Positions 8,613 through 17,778 of a stretch of DNA of 64,000 nt are shown one piece after another. Source of the stretch: G963422745 sp963422745 (GTDB taxonomy: Bacteria > Actinomycetota > Acidimicrobiia > Acidimicrobiales > Aldehydirespiratoraceae). The stretch's first letter is position 1. Every line of letters begins with the position of its first letter. The position numbers were made by a program, and so were the translations under genes. Location: contig OY730477.1 in the NCBI GenBank assembly GCA_963422745.1, positions 2,108,001 through 2,172,000 of the forward strand, given 5' to 3'. The notes below the pieces were generated by a model. The model worked only from the letters and a program-made list of their open reading frames with translations. It ran no database searches and had not been told where the DNA came from.

Positions 8613-8871
8613 ACCTAAGTCGCCTTACAACCGCATTGAGCCATCACCTTGTTTGACCTTCCGCTTGAATCGGGATCCGCAGCGCTGACCAACGGGGGCT
8701 GGGCGAGGGGTCCAAGAGTGTCGAACTTCCCTATGTTGCCAATCTCATCTCGGTGGCTGAACCTGGGTTCATGGTTCAATCTGACTTCGTGGCTTAATAT
8801 GTCTTCAATGTCACTTACTTCCCGTATCGTTAAGGTTCGAAATTCATCCTCACACGAATGGAGTCTTGACA

Positions 8872-9330
8872 ATGCTGCTTGAAGGTATCGACCATGTAGC
8901 CACCATCACCAATAACTCGGAGCGACTACAGCGCTTCTACGTGGAGAACTTCGGTGCCACCATCGAAAGCGACGGCCCAGAGTTCCCTGGCGGCCCTCGT
9001 CTCACCGTCATCAACCTCGGCCCCGGCAGTGAACTGAACGTCTTTGAGATCTCCGGAAACACCCAACCGGATCATCAGGTACCCATGTTCGGGCGCGGCC
9101 GGATCGACCACATCGGATTGAAAGCCGCCGACCTCAAACAGTTTGACGAGATCCGTCGTCGTCTGATGACAGCCGGAGCCACCGACGGGATAGTCACCGA
9201 ATTCGGGCGCAAGATCAGCTTGTTTTTTCGTGACCCCGACCGGATGGAGTGCGAAGTCCTTGTGGCGAACCCGGATGCCGAGGAAGGCAATCTTCGTTTC
9301 GGAACTCCATCGGCCCGCTACCAGGAATGA
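8872..9330 (+). CDS. VOC (glyoxalase/bleomycin-resistance fold) family protein
   Basis: A 152-residue single VOC domain. Two beta-alpha-beta-beta-beta halves are visible: GIDHVATITNN at the start with FYVENFGATIES, and GRIDHIGLKAADL in the middle ending DPDRMECEVL. The His in GIDHV, the His in RIDHI and the Glu in MECEV are the usual metal ligands of such enzymes. The substrate cannot be told. The ATG at 8872 has TGGAG eight bases upstream; an in-frame TTG two codons earlier is less likely. The stop overlaps the start of the deacetylase lipoprotein (ATGA), so the two are translationally coupled. Confidence 0.88.
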   Translation: MLLEGIDHVATITNNSERLQRFYVENFGATIESDGPEFPGGPRLTVINLGPGSELNVFEISGNTQPDHQVPMFGRGRIDHIGLKAADLKQFDEIRRRLMTAGATDGIVTEFGRKISLFFRDPDRMECEVLVANPDAEEGNLRFGTPSARYQE

Positions 9331-11018
9331 AACTTGCGGCTATCGCCGTTATCGCCGGTCTTGTGTCGGCTGGTGCTTTAGCAAGCTGTGGGAACACCAT
9401 TCACAGCGCTTCAGTTCCGGCCGCGCCGCTGGTCATCACTACATCAACCGCATCAGCGGGGGGTTCGGTCCTAACCCCACCGCGGACCAGCTCGGCCGGG
9501 GCGTTTTCTGTTGATACTACGGCATCTACCCCAACGGCGAGCCCGGTCATGGCCCGGTCTTCTACCGAACCAGCCGTCGTCGGTCCCGAAGATCTAAGAA
9601 ACTTGAGCTTCATCTCCAACGGTGAGGTCATCCGGCTCCGTGATGGCGAATCGCACACCTACCGAAGCGAAACCCGACGAAGCAAGACCCGAGATAGAAG
9701 CTTCGTGTTGCAGGCAATAGCGGCCCAAGGCGATCTCAATTCCGACGGAGACGACGATTTGGTCGCCCACATCATTGAACTCACCGAAGGAACCGGTGTC
9801 TTTCATTGGATCGTGCCCGTGATAAACGACGCTGGCACTCCTCGAGCATTACAGCCGGTGATGGTCGGCGATCGTGTCGTTATCGACGAGATGTCCATTG
9901 ATGAAGGACTCATTGAGGTGGCGCTGTTCGACCGAGCATTTGATGAACCCTTCACGGTGATCACCGAGCGCAAAAGGCTGGCAATTGAGCCGTCATGGTT
10001 TGGGTCGCAGGTTCGGGTCCTTGACGTCACCCCGATCTTTGACCTTCCTCTTCCCGCTCTGGAACAACCCGACGAGATTGAGATTGTGTTCGAGCCTGGG
10101 GCTACCAGCGCTTCTTTGGCGGGAACCATCGGATTTCGTCAGCGGCAGAACTACGTGGTGAAGGCGATAGTCGGACAGCAGCTTGTGGTTGATCTGGAGG
10201 CACCGCCGGGGGTTTGGCTCGATATCGGAATCGACCAACACGTTGTCGTTGCCGCCGCTGAGCGCTCGCAGCGAGTTGATGCCGAACTGCCCACGTCGGG
10301 CCCTTGGAACATCAGCGTGGTCTCCGCCCACAGCGCACCAGCGGACTACCGACTCAGCATTGACGTTTCGAGGCTAGGACCCGCATCAGACCCCGAGTTG
10401 AGCGAAGCGGTGCAGTCCCCGCCGATCGACGGCAACGAAGGTGTCATCTATCTCAGTTTCGACGACGGTCCTCATCCTGTTTACACTCCTCAGATTCTGG
10501 AAGTGCTTGAAGGTTTCAATGCCCATGCCACTTTTTTCGTTGTGGGTTCGCAGGTCGAGAAATACCCGGAACTGACTAACCAAATCGTCGCTGCTGGCCA
10601 CACCCTGGCGAATCACACCTGGAACCACGAAGACCTCGCCGTGTTGCCTCAAAGCTTGTTCGATGAGACTGTCGGGCGAACTCAGAGCATTCTCGGTACA
10701 CATGCCACTGCGTGTCTACGACCTCCCTACGCCTCCTTTAATGAATCCACTAAGGAATGGGCAGCCGATCACGGGCTTGATTTGGTCATCTGGACAGTGG
10801 ACACCGGCGATTGGCGCCGACCTGGGGTTTGGGCCATCGTCAACGAGATCATCCTCGGTGCCCAAGACGGGGCCACCATCTTGATGCACGACGGGGGCGG
10901 CGACCGCTCCCAAACGGTGCAAGCCCTTGAAATCGCCCTACCTCACTTGGGGTCACGATTCCGGTTTGAGCCACTGTGTCATCCGTTGACGACACCTTCG
11001 GAGGAACCGGAGAAGTAA
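9327..11018 (+). CDS. Lipoprotein polysaccharide deacetylase (NodB domain)
   Basis: The start at 9327 gives a lipoprotein signal, KLAAIAVIAGLVSAGALASC, with the lipobox cysteine at about residue 21. A Thr/Ser/Pro-rich linker and about 280 residues of beta-rich sequence follow. The C-terminal NodB domain (about residues 368-555) has all five deacetylase motifs: SFDDGP, NHTWNH, RPPY, DTGDW and ILMHDGGG. It should remove N- or O-acetyl groups from a cell-envelope or extracellular polysaccharide outside the membrane. The earlier in-frame start at 9249 lies inside the VOC gene and would destroy the signal peptide. The ATGA overlap couples it to the VOC gene. Confidence 0.92.
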   Translation: MKLAAIAVIAGLVSAGALASCGNTIHSASVPAAPLVITTSTASAGGSVLTPPRTSSAGAFSVDTTASTPTASPVMARSSTEPAVVGPEDLRNLSFISNGEVIRLRDGESHTYRSETRRSKTRDRSFVLQAIAAQGDLNSDGDDDLVAHIIELTEGTGVFHWIVPVINDAGTPRALQPVMVGDRVVIDEMSIDEGLIEVALFDRAFDEPFTVITERKRLAIEPSWFGSQVRVLDVTPIFDLPLPALEQPDEIEIVFEPGATSASLAGTIGFRQRQNYVVKAIVGQQLVVDLEAPPGVWLDIGIDQHVVVAAAERSQRVDAELPTSGPWNISVVSAHSAPADYRLSIDVSRLGPASDPELSEAVQSPPIDGNEGVIYLSFDDGPHPVYTPQILEVLEGFNAHATFFVVGSQVEKYPELTNQIVAAGHTLANHTWNHEDLAVLPQSLFDETVGRTQSILGTHATACLRPPYASFNESTKEWAADHGLDLVIWTVDTGDWRRPGVWAIVNEIILGAQDGATILMHDGGGDRSQTVQALEIALPHLGSRFRFEPLCHPLTTPSEEPEK

Positions 11019-11333
11019 TCGGCTGGTGAGGAATTCTTGTCCAAACAGAACCGGATGTTCAACAACCGGATGTCGATACAAAGGCGCGGCATATTGGGCA
11101 ACTTCTCGAACCTGCTCCTGGGTCAACCCAACCCGTAGCAGTCCGTAACCTGGAATGGGATCCGACGTCACAAGATTGCATATCCCAAACGTCATAGGTA
11201 GCGACCCAGCAACTGATTGCGCACGCCTTCGCCCCAGCAGCTGATCACGCACGCCCGGCGGCACGAAGTAGCCAGCAACCCGACAGCACAGAGGCGAGGC
11301 AGCCAGCACAGAGGCGAACTCGACCCTGGGCTC
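11019..11333. other. Convergent intergenic gap, no convincing gene
   Basis: A gap of 315 bp between two convergent genes. A minus-strand frame (11309-10953) contains GYGLLRVGLTQEQVREVA, which looks protein-like, but it runs into the deacetylase gene and has no recognisable family. Short direct repeats (GCACGCC, AGCACAGAGGCGA twice) are present at 11219-11320. Confidence 0.5.
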
Positions 11334-12791
11334 TCAGCGTTCGTAGGACTCGCGGTAAGAAGCTGGCGAAAGCGGGATCAGATGGCGGAACGGATCGTCG
11401 ACGATCTCGGCACGCGCCGCGCGCAACGAGCGCTTGCCAGCGTAGCTGACCGAGGAACGCAGATGGCCTCGTATACGACCGAGAATATCAACCACGCTGC
11501 CGCGGAACGGGATCTGGATCTCCTGGCCCTCCGCCGGTGTGGCCAACGCCTCGGAGACATCGGCTTCGTCGCTGCTGTAGAGAGCGCCGAGAACGGCTTG
11601 GGGTGAGGTCATACCTCGGTAAATCTTTCTCTTCTCTCCAGTGGCGGGATCCACCATCACATCACCAGGCGACTCCTCGGTGCCCGAAAGGGCGCTGCCC
11701 AACATCACCGTGGAAGCTCCGCAAGCCAATGCCAGGAAAATGTCCTTGTCTTGGCGCACACCACCGTCGGCGATGATCGGCACCTGCTCACCGACCGCTA
11801 ACCATGCTTCTCGTATCGCCTGGAGTTGCGGTACACCGGCTCCGGTCTCGAGCCGGGTTCGACACCCCAACCCCGGGCCGATACCAACCTTCACCGCGTC
11901 TGCGCCGAGGTCCCGCAAGAACACAGCCGCCTCAGCGGTGCCAGCATTGCCACAAACCAAAGGTATCTGACCGAAGCTTCCGCGGAACTCCTTTACAGCT
12001 TTCTGCATCACCTCGGAGTGCCCATGGGCTATGTCGATCACCAACACGTCGACTCCGGCGTCTATCAGGGCCTCGCTGCGGTCGAGGAAATCACCGCGTG
12101 CCCCTATTGCCGCACCTACAAGCAGCCTGCCTTTGGCGTCTTTGGAAACGTGCGGCCGGCTGCGATGCAAGATGATGTCTTTTTTGGTGATCAAACCACT
12201 GATCCGGCCTATGTCGTCCACCAGAGGCAGTTTCTCGATCCGGTTCTCGAACAGGATCCGCTCGGCCTCTTCGAGGGTTACATCTGGTGACCCTGTCCGC
12301 AGCCGGTGGGTTGGTGTCATGAATTCGGTGACGCAGCGGTGATCATGGCCAGCAAACCAGGGAATGTCACGAGCCGACAGAAGCCCGATCAGCAGCCTGC
12401 TGCCGGGGGTTGCCTCGATCAGGACGCTGGTGTTGTGCTGAGCGACAATGTCACGGGCTTCACGCAGGGTGGCCGTGCGTGGCACGGTGAACGGCTGCTC
12501 CACCACGTAGCCGTGGACGCGTTTGACGCGCCGCACCTCGTCGGCTTGAGCTTTGATTGACATGGCTCGGTGGACGAACCCGATGCCGCCTTCCAAAGCC
12601 ATCGTCTTGGCCATGGTTACACCGGTCACGCTGTCCATGTTGGCCGAAACGATGGGCAATTCGAGTTCGAGCTGGTGTGTCAACGCGGTAGTGAGGGTGA
12701 CCTCTCGACGGGATCCGGTCACACCCATCTGGGGTCGGAAAATGAAGTCGTCAAAGGTTCTACCAACGAACTCGGGCTCGATTTCTCGCAT
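11334..12791 (-). CDS. guaB: IMP dehydrogenase / GMP reductase family protein with CBS pair
   Basis: From the ATG at 12791 (MREIEPEFVGRTFDDF) this is 485 residues, the usual IMPDH length. SANMDSVTG marks the first barrel strands, a CBS pair follows (about residues 75-195, ending VDDIGRISGLITKKD), and the barrel resumes with VDVLVIDIAHGHS, NAGTAEAA and the active-site loop GIGPGLGCRTR, which keeps the catalytic Cys. IIADGGVRQDKDI and IYRGM are also present. The loop GLGCRTR departs from the usual GSICTTR, so IMP dehydrogenase against GMP reductase activity is not certain. In-frame ATGs at 12863 and 12908 lie in or next to a repeat array and are less likely starts. Confidence 0.88.
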   Translation of the reverse strand: MREIEPEFVGRTFDDFIFRPQMGVTGSRREVTLTTALTHQLELELPIVSANMDSVTGVTMAKTMALEGGIGFVHRAMSIKAQADEVRRVKRVHGYVVEQPFTVPRTATLREARDIVAQHNTSVLIEATPGSRLLIGLLSARDIPWFAGHDHRCVTEFMTPTHRLRTGSPDVTLEEAERILFENRIEKLPLVDDIGRISGLITKKDIILHRSRPHVSKDAKGRLLVGAAIGARGDFLDRSEALIDAGVDVLVIDIAHGHSEVMQKAVKEFRGSFGQIPLVCGNAGTAEAAVFLRDLGADAVKVGIGPGLGCRTRLETGAGVPQLQAIREAWLAVGEQVPIIADGGVRQDKDIFLALACGASTVMLGSALSGTEESPGDVMVDPATGEKRKIYRGMTSPQAVLGALYSSDEADVSEALATPAEGQEIQIPFRGSVVDILGRIRGHLRSSVSYAGKRSLRAARAEIVDDPFRHLIPLSPASYRESYER

Positions 12792-12849
12792 CTCAAGCGA
12801 GCCTAACTCCGACCGCTTCAAGATTCGTGCCCGTTCATCGGACCCCCTG

Positions 12850-13190
12850 CGGGCAGCGAACATGTCAACACACAACCTCAGACCCCTCCCAGGGGGGTTC
12901 ATCAACACGCAACCTCAGACCTCCCCGGGTTCATGAGATCCCGCGTGGGTAGCAAACATGTCAACACGCAAACCTCACCTCCCCACGGGGTTCATGAGAT
13001 CCCCCTGCGGCAAGCGAACATGTCAACACGCAACTCCAGACGCCGGGTTCATCAGACCGAAGGGACAGTAGCTGGCGGATCCTGGTCAACACGCAACCTC
13101 AGACCCCCCCCCGGTTTCATCAGGCAGGTCGAACCGAAGGCCGTGCGATGCGCAGCGCAACCTCACCCGGGGGTTTATCAGACCCTTTGA
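12850..13190. repeat. Degenerate tandem array, about six units of 59-66 bp, in a divergent promoter gap
   Basis: The motif TCAACACGCAACCTCAGAC followed by CCCCGGGTTCAT recurs at about 12865, 12902, 12961, 13023, 13087 and 13151. Several units also carry GCGAACATG, the sequence around the 12863 ATG of the IMPDH frame. The array fills the gap between the divergent IMPDH and SDR genes and includes a 9-C tract at 13105-13113. Confidence 0.85.
13105..13113 (+). repeat. 9-C homopolymer in a repeat unit
   Basis: Nine consecutive C in the gap between IMPDH and the SDR gene, about 95 bp upstream of the SDR start. Shorter versions occupy the same place in neighbouring repeat units. Confidence 0.8.
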
Positions 13191-13207
13191 GCTTCTAACC
13201 TTGACCC

Positions 13208-13978
13208 GTGCGACTGCAGGGCAAGGTGGCGTTGATCACGGGCACAGCTTCGGGTGTTGGACGGGCCTCGGCTGAGCTGTTTGCAACGCAAGGAGCGAGA
13301 GTCGTCGCCGTTGACGTAACCGAGGCCAACGCCGAGACGGTGGAGTCGATTCGGCGCCTTGGAGGCAAAGCCATCGACGTTCGTTGCGACGTCGCCAACG
13401 AAACTGAAATCGCCACGGCGGTTCGAATCGCCGAGGAAGAGTTCGGCAAGCTCGACATCGCTTTCAACAACGCAGGCGTAATGCTGCCCGACGACGGCGA
13501 CGCGCTGACCACGACCAGCGACGTGATCAACCGCACGCTGGCAGTGAACGTCAAGGGAGTGTTGCACGGCTGTAAGCATGCCGTCGCAGCGATGCGGCGA
13601 ACCGGTGCAGGTTCGATCATCAACACCGCGTCATTCGTGGCAATGGTCGGTGCCGCTACCGCTCAAGTCGCCTACACCGCATCCAAGGGCGCAGTCCTGT
13701 CACTCACCCGGGAACTAGCCGTGGTGCACGCCCGGGAAGGTATCCGTGTGAACGCGTTGTCGCCGGGGCCACTACAGACGGAGTTGCTGAACCGCTTGCT
13801 TGACAACGACGCCAAGAGGCAGCGTCGCTTAGTGCATGTGCCGATGGGCCGGTTCGGCAACGCGTCCGAGATCGCCGCCGCGGCTTTGTTTCTTGCCTCC
13901 GACGAATCGTCTTTCATGACCGGAGCGAACCTCGTGGTGGACGGCGGTTTGACCGCCGCTTACGTCACTCCCCGGTAA
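13208..13978 (+). CDS. Short-chain dehydrogenase/reductase
   Basis: A 256-residue classical SDR. The cofactor glycine motif is TGTASGVGRASA (residues 10-21), with NNAG near residue 90, an active-site serine region INTASFVAM and the catalytic pair in YTASK. The C-terminus VVDGGLTAAY is typical. An Asp after strand 2 (VVAVDVTE) favours NAD(H). The gene starts with GTG at 13208; no clear ribosome-binding site is seen. The substrate is unknown. It converges on the catabolic cluster on the other strand. Confidence 0.92.
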   Translation: MRLQGKVALITGTASGVGRASAELFATQGARVVAVDVTEANAETVESIRRLGGKAIDVRCDVANETEIATAVRIAEEEFGKLDIAFNNAGVMLPDDGDALTTTSDVINRTLAVNVKGVLHGCKHAVAAMRRTGAGSIINTASFVAMVGAATAQVAYTASKGAVLSLTRELAVVHAREGIRVNALSPGPLQTELLNRLLDNDAKRQRRLVHVPMGRFGNASEIAAAALFLASDESSFMTGANLVVDGGLTAAYVTPR

Positions 13979-14044
13979 CGCCCACCAAATCTAACCAGAA
14001 CTACTACTCACCAAGCCCCAGCAACGCCCACCGAATCTAACCAG
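13977..14044. repeat. Direct repeat echoing the 3' end of the flavin oxidoreductase gene
   Basis: AACGCCCACC(A/G)AATCTAACCAG occurs at 13977-13998 and 14023-14044. The second copy includes the stop codon of the gene ending at 14037. Confidence 0.8.
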
Positions 14045-15212
14045 CACCACCAGGGGTATTGGCGTCAAGTTGGGTGTTTAGGGTTCCAACCGCCTCGATG
14101 AACTCCTCAACCATCTCAAACACGACCCGGGCTGCGGGCTTGGAATCGTTCATATTGCCGACGATTTGACCGACAAAATAGTTCGCAAGTTGCTCCGCCC
14201 CGGAACCTTCATGATGAGCGGAACGGTTGATGCGTCGAATGGCCTCCTCCACAAGGACCGGCTGCATCGGCATGCCCAGCGGCATCGGAGTTTCAGGGTT
14301 TTCCCATTCATCGGTCCACGCCGATCTGAGTTGACGGGCTGGCTTGCCTGTGCGTGAGCGCGAACGGATCGTGTCCGCCGATGTGGCGCCAAGAAGCTTC
14401 TGTTTGACGACGGGGTGTGTCTCGGCCTCAGCAGTGGTGAGCCACACCGACCCACACCACACGCCTTGCGCTCCCAACGCCATCGCCGCCGCCATCTGTT
14501 TTCCTCGCCCTATTCCACCGGCACCCAACACCGGCGTGTCTCCAACCGCGTCCACAATCTCTGGGATCAGGACCATGCTGGCTATATCACCGGTGTGGCC
14601 TCCGGCCTCGGATCCCTGGGCGATGATTACGTCCACCCCGACAGCCACATGACGTTCAGCATGTTGAGCCTTCCCGGCGAGCGCACCCACCATGCGGCCC
14701 TCCTGTTTGCAACGTTGAATCATGTGAAGCGGTGGAGGACCAAGCGCATTCACGATGATCGCCGCGGGGTGCGCCAGAGCGATGTCGAGATTGGGTTCCT
14801 GGGACTCAGCAGACATAGGAGCTGCGGCACTGTCGTCACCGCCACCGAACTGGCCGCCGGTGCTGGGGTTGCCCTGATCGCCAAGCGGCGGAACGTCGTA
14901 GCGACGAAGCAGATCCTCAACGAACTCAACATGCTCGGTCGGGATCATCTGACGGATCCGTCCCAGCGACAACCCGCCTTCGTCGGAGCCTGCGTACTTG
15001 GCGGGCACTATCAGATCAACGCCGAACGGCCGATCACCAACCTGTTCGGCGATCCAGGCCAGGTCCATCTCGAGCCCTTCGGGCGAATGCGCAACCGCAC
15101 CCAGCACCCCGACACCACCCGCCCTGGTTACCTCAGCCACTACATCACGGCAGTGACTGAAAGCGAAGATCGGGATGTCGACCCCGAACATCTCGGTGAT
15201 CTTGGTCTTCAT
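14037..15212 (-). CDS. NAD(P)H-dependent flavin oxidoreductase / nitronate monooxygenase family
   Basis: A 391-residue FMN TIM-barrel protein of the 2-nitropropane dioxygenase (YrpB/NMO) family. The N-terminal IPIFAFSHCRDVVAEVTRAGGVGVLGA and the FMN-binding parts AQGSEAGGHTGD and VLGAGGIGRGKQMAAAMALGAQGVWCGS are clear. Homologues in actinobacterial acyl-CoA gene clusters are often annotated as nitronate monooxygenase although their substrates are unproven. The stretch around residues 60-135 with GGQFGGGDDSAAAP looks like a low-complexity insertion. Its ATG overlaps the end of the acyl-CoA dehydrogenase gene by four bases, so it is the last gene of the catabolic operon. Confidence 0.9.
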   Translation of the reverse strand: MKTKITEMFGVDIPIFAFSHCRDVVAEVTRAGGVGVLGAVAHSPEGLEMDLAWIAEQVGDRPFGVDLIVPAKYAGSDEGGLSLGRIRQMIPTEHVEFVEDLLRRYDVPPLGDQGNPSTGGQFGGGDDSAAAPMSAESQEPNLDIALAHPAAIIVNALGPPPLHMIQRCKQEGRMVGALAGKAQHAERHVAVGVDVIIAQGSEAGGHTGDIASMVLIPEIVDAVGDTPVLGAGGIGRGKQMAAAMALGAQGVWCGSVWLTTAEAETHPVVKQKLLGATSADTIRSRSRTGKPARQLRSAWTDEWENPETPMPLGMPMQPVLVEEAIRRINRSAHHEGSGAEQLANYFVGQIVGNMNDSKPAARVVFEMVEEFIEAVGTLNTQLDANTPGGAG

Positions 15213-16471
15213 GAATTACCTCCAGCATCGTGGGTCTGCGCCCAGGTCTTTTCCTTCTCTACGTCGGGTTCGCGAGGCAGACCCAACACGTGTTCGGCCA
15301 CGATGTTGCGCTGCACAGCCCACGTGCCCCCGCCCAAGGTCAACGCAGGCGAGAACAAGAAACCGTAATGCCACACCGGATCAACCGTTGGGTACTGGCT
15401 CGCCTTTCCCCTACCGAAATTGATTTCGGTCGCTCCTCGGCGCATCTGGGGCGGGATCAACCCCTCCGGCCCTGACCCTGTGAGCATCCCATGGGCGCCA
15501 GCTAGGTCCTTGGCCAGACCCATAACCTCCTGGCCGTGCTCGTCGGACATCAGCTTCTGGATCGACGCCTCAGTACCCGGCGTTCGCCCCGCAAGCTTCG
15601 CCGACAGGGTCCGCAAGCGGTTAAGCCGGAGAATCTCGCCGTTGCAATGCATCCGGGCGAGCCGGTCACGCAAATTCGGGTCGTCGACCCCTCCCTGGCG
15701 ACGCACCAAGTCCAACACCATCTCCGCGGACGGGCCCTCGCCCCACAACGAACCCGCAGACGACAACGACACCCGCTCGTTGGCGAGAGTCACCTTGGCG
15801 AGCCGCCAACCATCACCCTCGGCACCGACACGCAGGCTTTCGTGAAGCCGCACGTTGTCGAAGAAGACCTGATTGAACGAATGCGCTGTGGTCATGTCGA
15901 CTATCGGTGACATGACCACACCAGGGGTATTCATGGGGCACAGGAAATAGCTGATGCCTTTGTGCTTAGGGGCGTGTGGATCGGTTCGGGCGATCAGGAT
16001 GCCCATATCACTGACGTGAGCTCCGCTTGACCAGATCTTGGAGCCGTTGACGACGTACTCATCGCCGTCACGCTCCGCTCGGGTAGCGAGTCCCGCGAGA
16101 TCAGAACCGGCGTCGGGTTCGGAGAACAACTGACACCAGATCTCGGTGTGGTTGAAAATCTTGGGCAAGTATCGTTGTTGTTGTTGCGATGTGCCCGCAA
16201 ACAGGATCGTGGGGGCTGCCCATCCGATTCCGATGGCGTTGGACCCGAGGTACCCGCGGTTAGCCGGACCCGTCACCTTCAGTCCCCTCAGTTCCTCGGA
16301 GATGATGAGTTGATGCATCGGGTCTGCGTTGAGGCCCCACGGCTCTGGCCAGTGCGGCACCACGAAACCCGCATCAGCCAACTGTTGCTGGGTGGGTTCG
16401 GGGTTCCGTTCACGCCATTGTCGGACGGCTAGCCGGCGGGGATCGTCATCGGGTGGAAAATCAAAGTCCAT
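15209..16471 (-). CDS. Acyl-CoA dehydrogenase
   Basis: A 420-residue flavoprotein. WCQLFSEPDAGSDLAG is the FAD-binding signature in mid-domain, followed by GSKIWSSGAHVSDMGIL, and the C-terminal four-helix domain carries EIRLNRLRTLSAKLAG-like sequence and GATEINFGRGKASQYP. It would oxidise an acyl-CoA at the alpha-beta bond and pass electrons to ETF. It looks more like the FadE17/18-type enzymes of actinobacteria than like isovaleryl-CoA dehydrogenase, so the substrate in this cluster is open. It is downstream of the enoyl-CoA hydratase across a repeat-filled gap and overlaps the oxidoreductase gene by four bases. Confidence 0.93.
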   Translation of the reverse strand: MDFDFPPDDDPRRLAVRQWRERNPEPTQQQLADAGFVVPHWPEPWGLNADPMHQLIISEELRGLKVTGPANRGYLGSNAIGIGWAAPTILFAGTSQQQQRYLPKIFNHTEIWCQLFSEPDAGSDLAGLATRAERDGDEYVVNGSKIWSSGAHVSDMGILIARTDPHAPKHKGISYFLCPMNTPGVVMSPIVDMTTAHSFNQVFFDNVRLHESLRVGAEGDGWRLAKVTLANERVSLSSAGSLWGEGPSAEMVLDLVRRQGGVDDPNLRDRLARMHCNGEILRLNRLRTLSAKLAGRTPGTEASIQKLMSDEHGQEVMGLAKDLAGAHGMLTGSGPEGLIPPQMRRGATEINFGRGKASQYPTVDPVWHYGFLFSPALTLGGGTWAVQRNIVAEHVLGLPREPDVEKEKTWAQTHDAGGNS

Positions 16472-16503
16472 GGTCTGCAGGTGCTGTTGGTTGGAGTTGG
16501 TTG

Positions 16504-16630
16504 TTGTCAGGTGGTTCAGTTGTCAGGTGGTTCAGTTGTCAGGTGGTTCAGTTGTCAGGTGGTTCAGTTGTCAGGTGTTCCGTTGTCAGGTGTTCCGTTG
16601 TCAGGTGGTTCAGTTGTCAGGTGGTTCTGT
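16504..16630. repeat. Eight tandem 15-16-bp repeats at the 3' end of the enoyl-CoA hydratase gene
   Basis: TGTCAGGTGGTTCAGT and the variant TGTCAGGTGTTCCGT are repeated head to tail eight times between the acyl-CoA dehydrogenase start and the hydratase stop. The last unit contains the hydratase stop and final codons. Confidence 0.92.
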
Positions 16631-17636
16631 CGTCGCCGGGAACCCAGTTCGGTTGGCGCTTCTGCAGGTAGGCGGACATGCCTTCCTTGGCGTCCTCGCC
16701 AGCAAAAAGTCTGGCCGATAGTTCTGAGGTCCAAGCGAAAGCATCTTCGCTGGTCATCTTGGGCACCTTGGCCAACAGTTGCTTGCAGGCGGCAAGTCCT
16801 GCGGGCGAACCCGCAAGCAGATCCCGGACTACCTCATCAACGGCGGAGTCAAGCTCACCGAAAGGTACGGCCATGTCAATTAGCCCCATCCTGGCCGCTT
16901 CGGTCCCCGAGAACCGGCTGCCGCGAAGAAACGCCGAGCGTGCGTCGCATGCTCTCATCTTGGGCAAACACAGAACTGAGATCATCGCCGGGGCGACACC
17001 GATGCGGACCTCAGTGAAGCCCATCTTGGCGGTATCAAGAGCGACTGATATGTCCATAGCGGCGGCTAGGCCCATACCTCCCGCGACGCAATGACCGGCG
17101 ATCCGCCCTACATAGGGTTTGGCTGAGCGTCCGAACCGGGCAAATAGCTCCCCCGCTGAAGACGCGGATCTACCGACTCGTGCACCGGTTGCTTCTTCGG
17201 ACCCGTCGACAGTGACATTCTTGGAAAGCGAATCGCCGACAGTGACATTCTTGGAAGGCGAATCGCCGACAGCGACATCTTTGCGAGGCGAATCGTCAAC
17301 AGCGATGTTCTTGGACAGCGAATCGCCGACAGAAATATTCTTGGAAAGCGAATCGTCAACAGCGATGTTGTTGGTGGAAAGCGAATCGTTGGCGGCAGCC
17401 TCATCGGATCGTGCGAGGGATGCTCGCCTTGAGCGTTCGGACAGGTCAGCTCCGGCGCAGAACACTCGGCCCTTGTTGGTCAACACGATCACCCGTACCG
17501 AGTCGTCCGCCTCGGCTTCGTCGAGAGCGTCGGTCAGCTCAGCAACCAAGCGGTTACTCAAGGCATTGCGGTTGGCTACGTCCGCCAGGGTGACGGTGCA
17601 GACACCGCCATCCGTCTCGGCCAGCACAACGCTCAT
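16617..17636 (-). CDS. Enoyl-CoA hydratase of the methylglutaconyl/isohexenylglutaconyl-CoA type with a repeat insertion
   Basis: A 339-residue crotonase-fold protein; the family is normally about 260. VFCAGADLSE (oxyanion hole) and HCVAGGMGLAAAMD are intact. FTEVRIGVAPAMISV resembles the EVRLG..PA.ISP stretch of LiuC/AtuE hydratases. The extra length is a low-complexity insert at about residues 77-150, made of ten-residue units such as VGDSLSKN(I/V)(A/T), sitting in the loop between the two active-site segments. It lies downstream of the AtuA-family gene in the catabolic cluster, and hydration of a branched unsaturated dicarboxyl-CoA after carboxylation would fit that order. Confidence 0.9.
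   Translation of the reverse strand: MSVVLAETDGGVCTVTLADVANRNALSNRLVAELTDALDEAEADDSVRVIVLTNKGRVFCAGADLSERSRRASLARSDEAAANDSLSTNNIAVDDSLSKNISVGDSLSKNIAVDDSPRKDVAVGDSPSKNVTVGDSLSKNVTVDGSEEATGARVGRSASSAGELFARFGRSAKPYVGRIAGHCVAGGMGLAAAMDISVALDTAKMGFTEVRIGVAPAMISVLCLPKMRACDARSAFLRGSRFSGTEAARMGLIDMAVPFGELDSAVDEVVRDLLAGSPAGLAACKQLLAKVPKMTSEDAFAWTSELSARLFAGEDAKEGMSAYLQKRQPNWVPGDDRTT
17207..17390 (-). repeat. 30-bp in-frame tandem repeat inside the enoyl-CoA hydratase gene
   Basis: About six copies of a 30-bp unit containing TTGGAAAGCGAATCGCCGAC (+ strand). The period is a multiple of three, so the frame stays open and adds ten residues per unit. Confidence 0.9.
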
Positions 17637-17652
17637 GGCTTGTTAGTTTCTG

Positions 17653-17772
17653 GGTTGCTGGCTTCGATGCTGTCTATCGCCGCGGCGACTGTGATGTAGT
17701 CATCCTCGCAAGAGTTGCTGGCTTCGATGCTGTCTAACGGCACGGCGACTGTGATGTAGTCATACTCGCAAG
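17653..17772. repeat. 60-bp direct repeat, two copies, between AtuA-family and hydratase genes
   Basis: GTTGCTGGCTTCGATGCTGT begins both copies, at 17654 and 17714. The units run to CTCGCAAGAG with few differences and fill the whole 140-bp gap. Confidence 0.9.
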
Positions 17773-17778
17773 AGATGA

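Noticed and set aside
8615..8872. Minus-strand 85-aa frame between the methyltransferase remnant and the VOC gene
   Set aside because: No family, no start signal, antisense to repetitive leader DNA.
9249..9326. Earlier start for the deacetylase
   Set aside because: Lies inside the VOC gene and would bury the lipoprotein signal.
10953..11309. Minus-strand 118-aa frame with GYGLLRVGLTQEQVREVA
   Set aside because: Part looks protein-like, but it overlaps the deacetylase gene end and matches no family I know; not enough to call.
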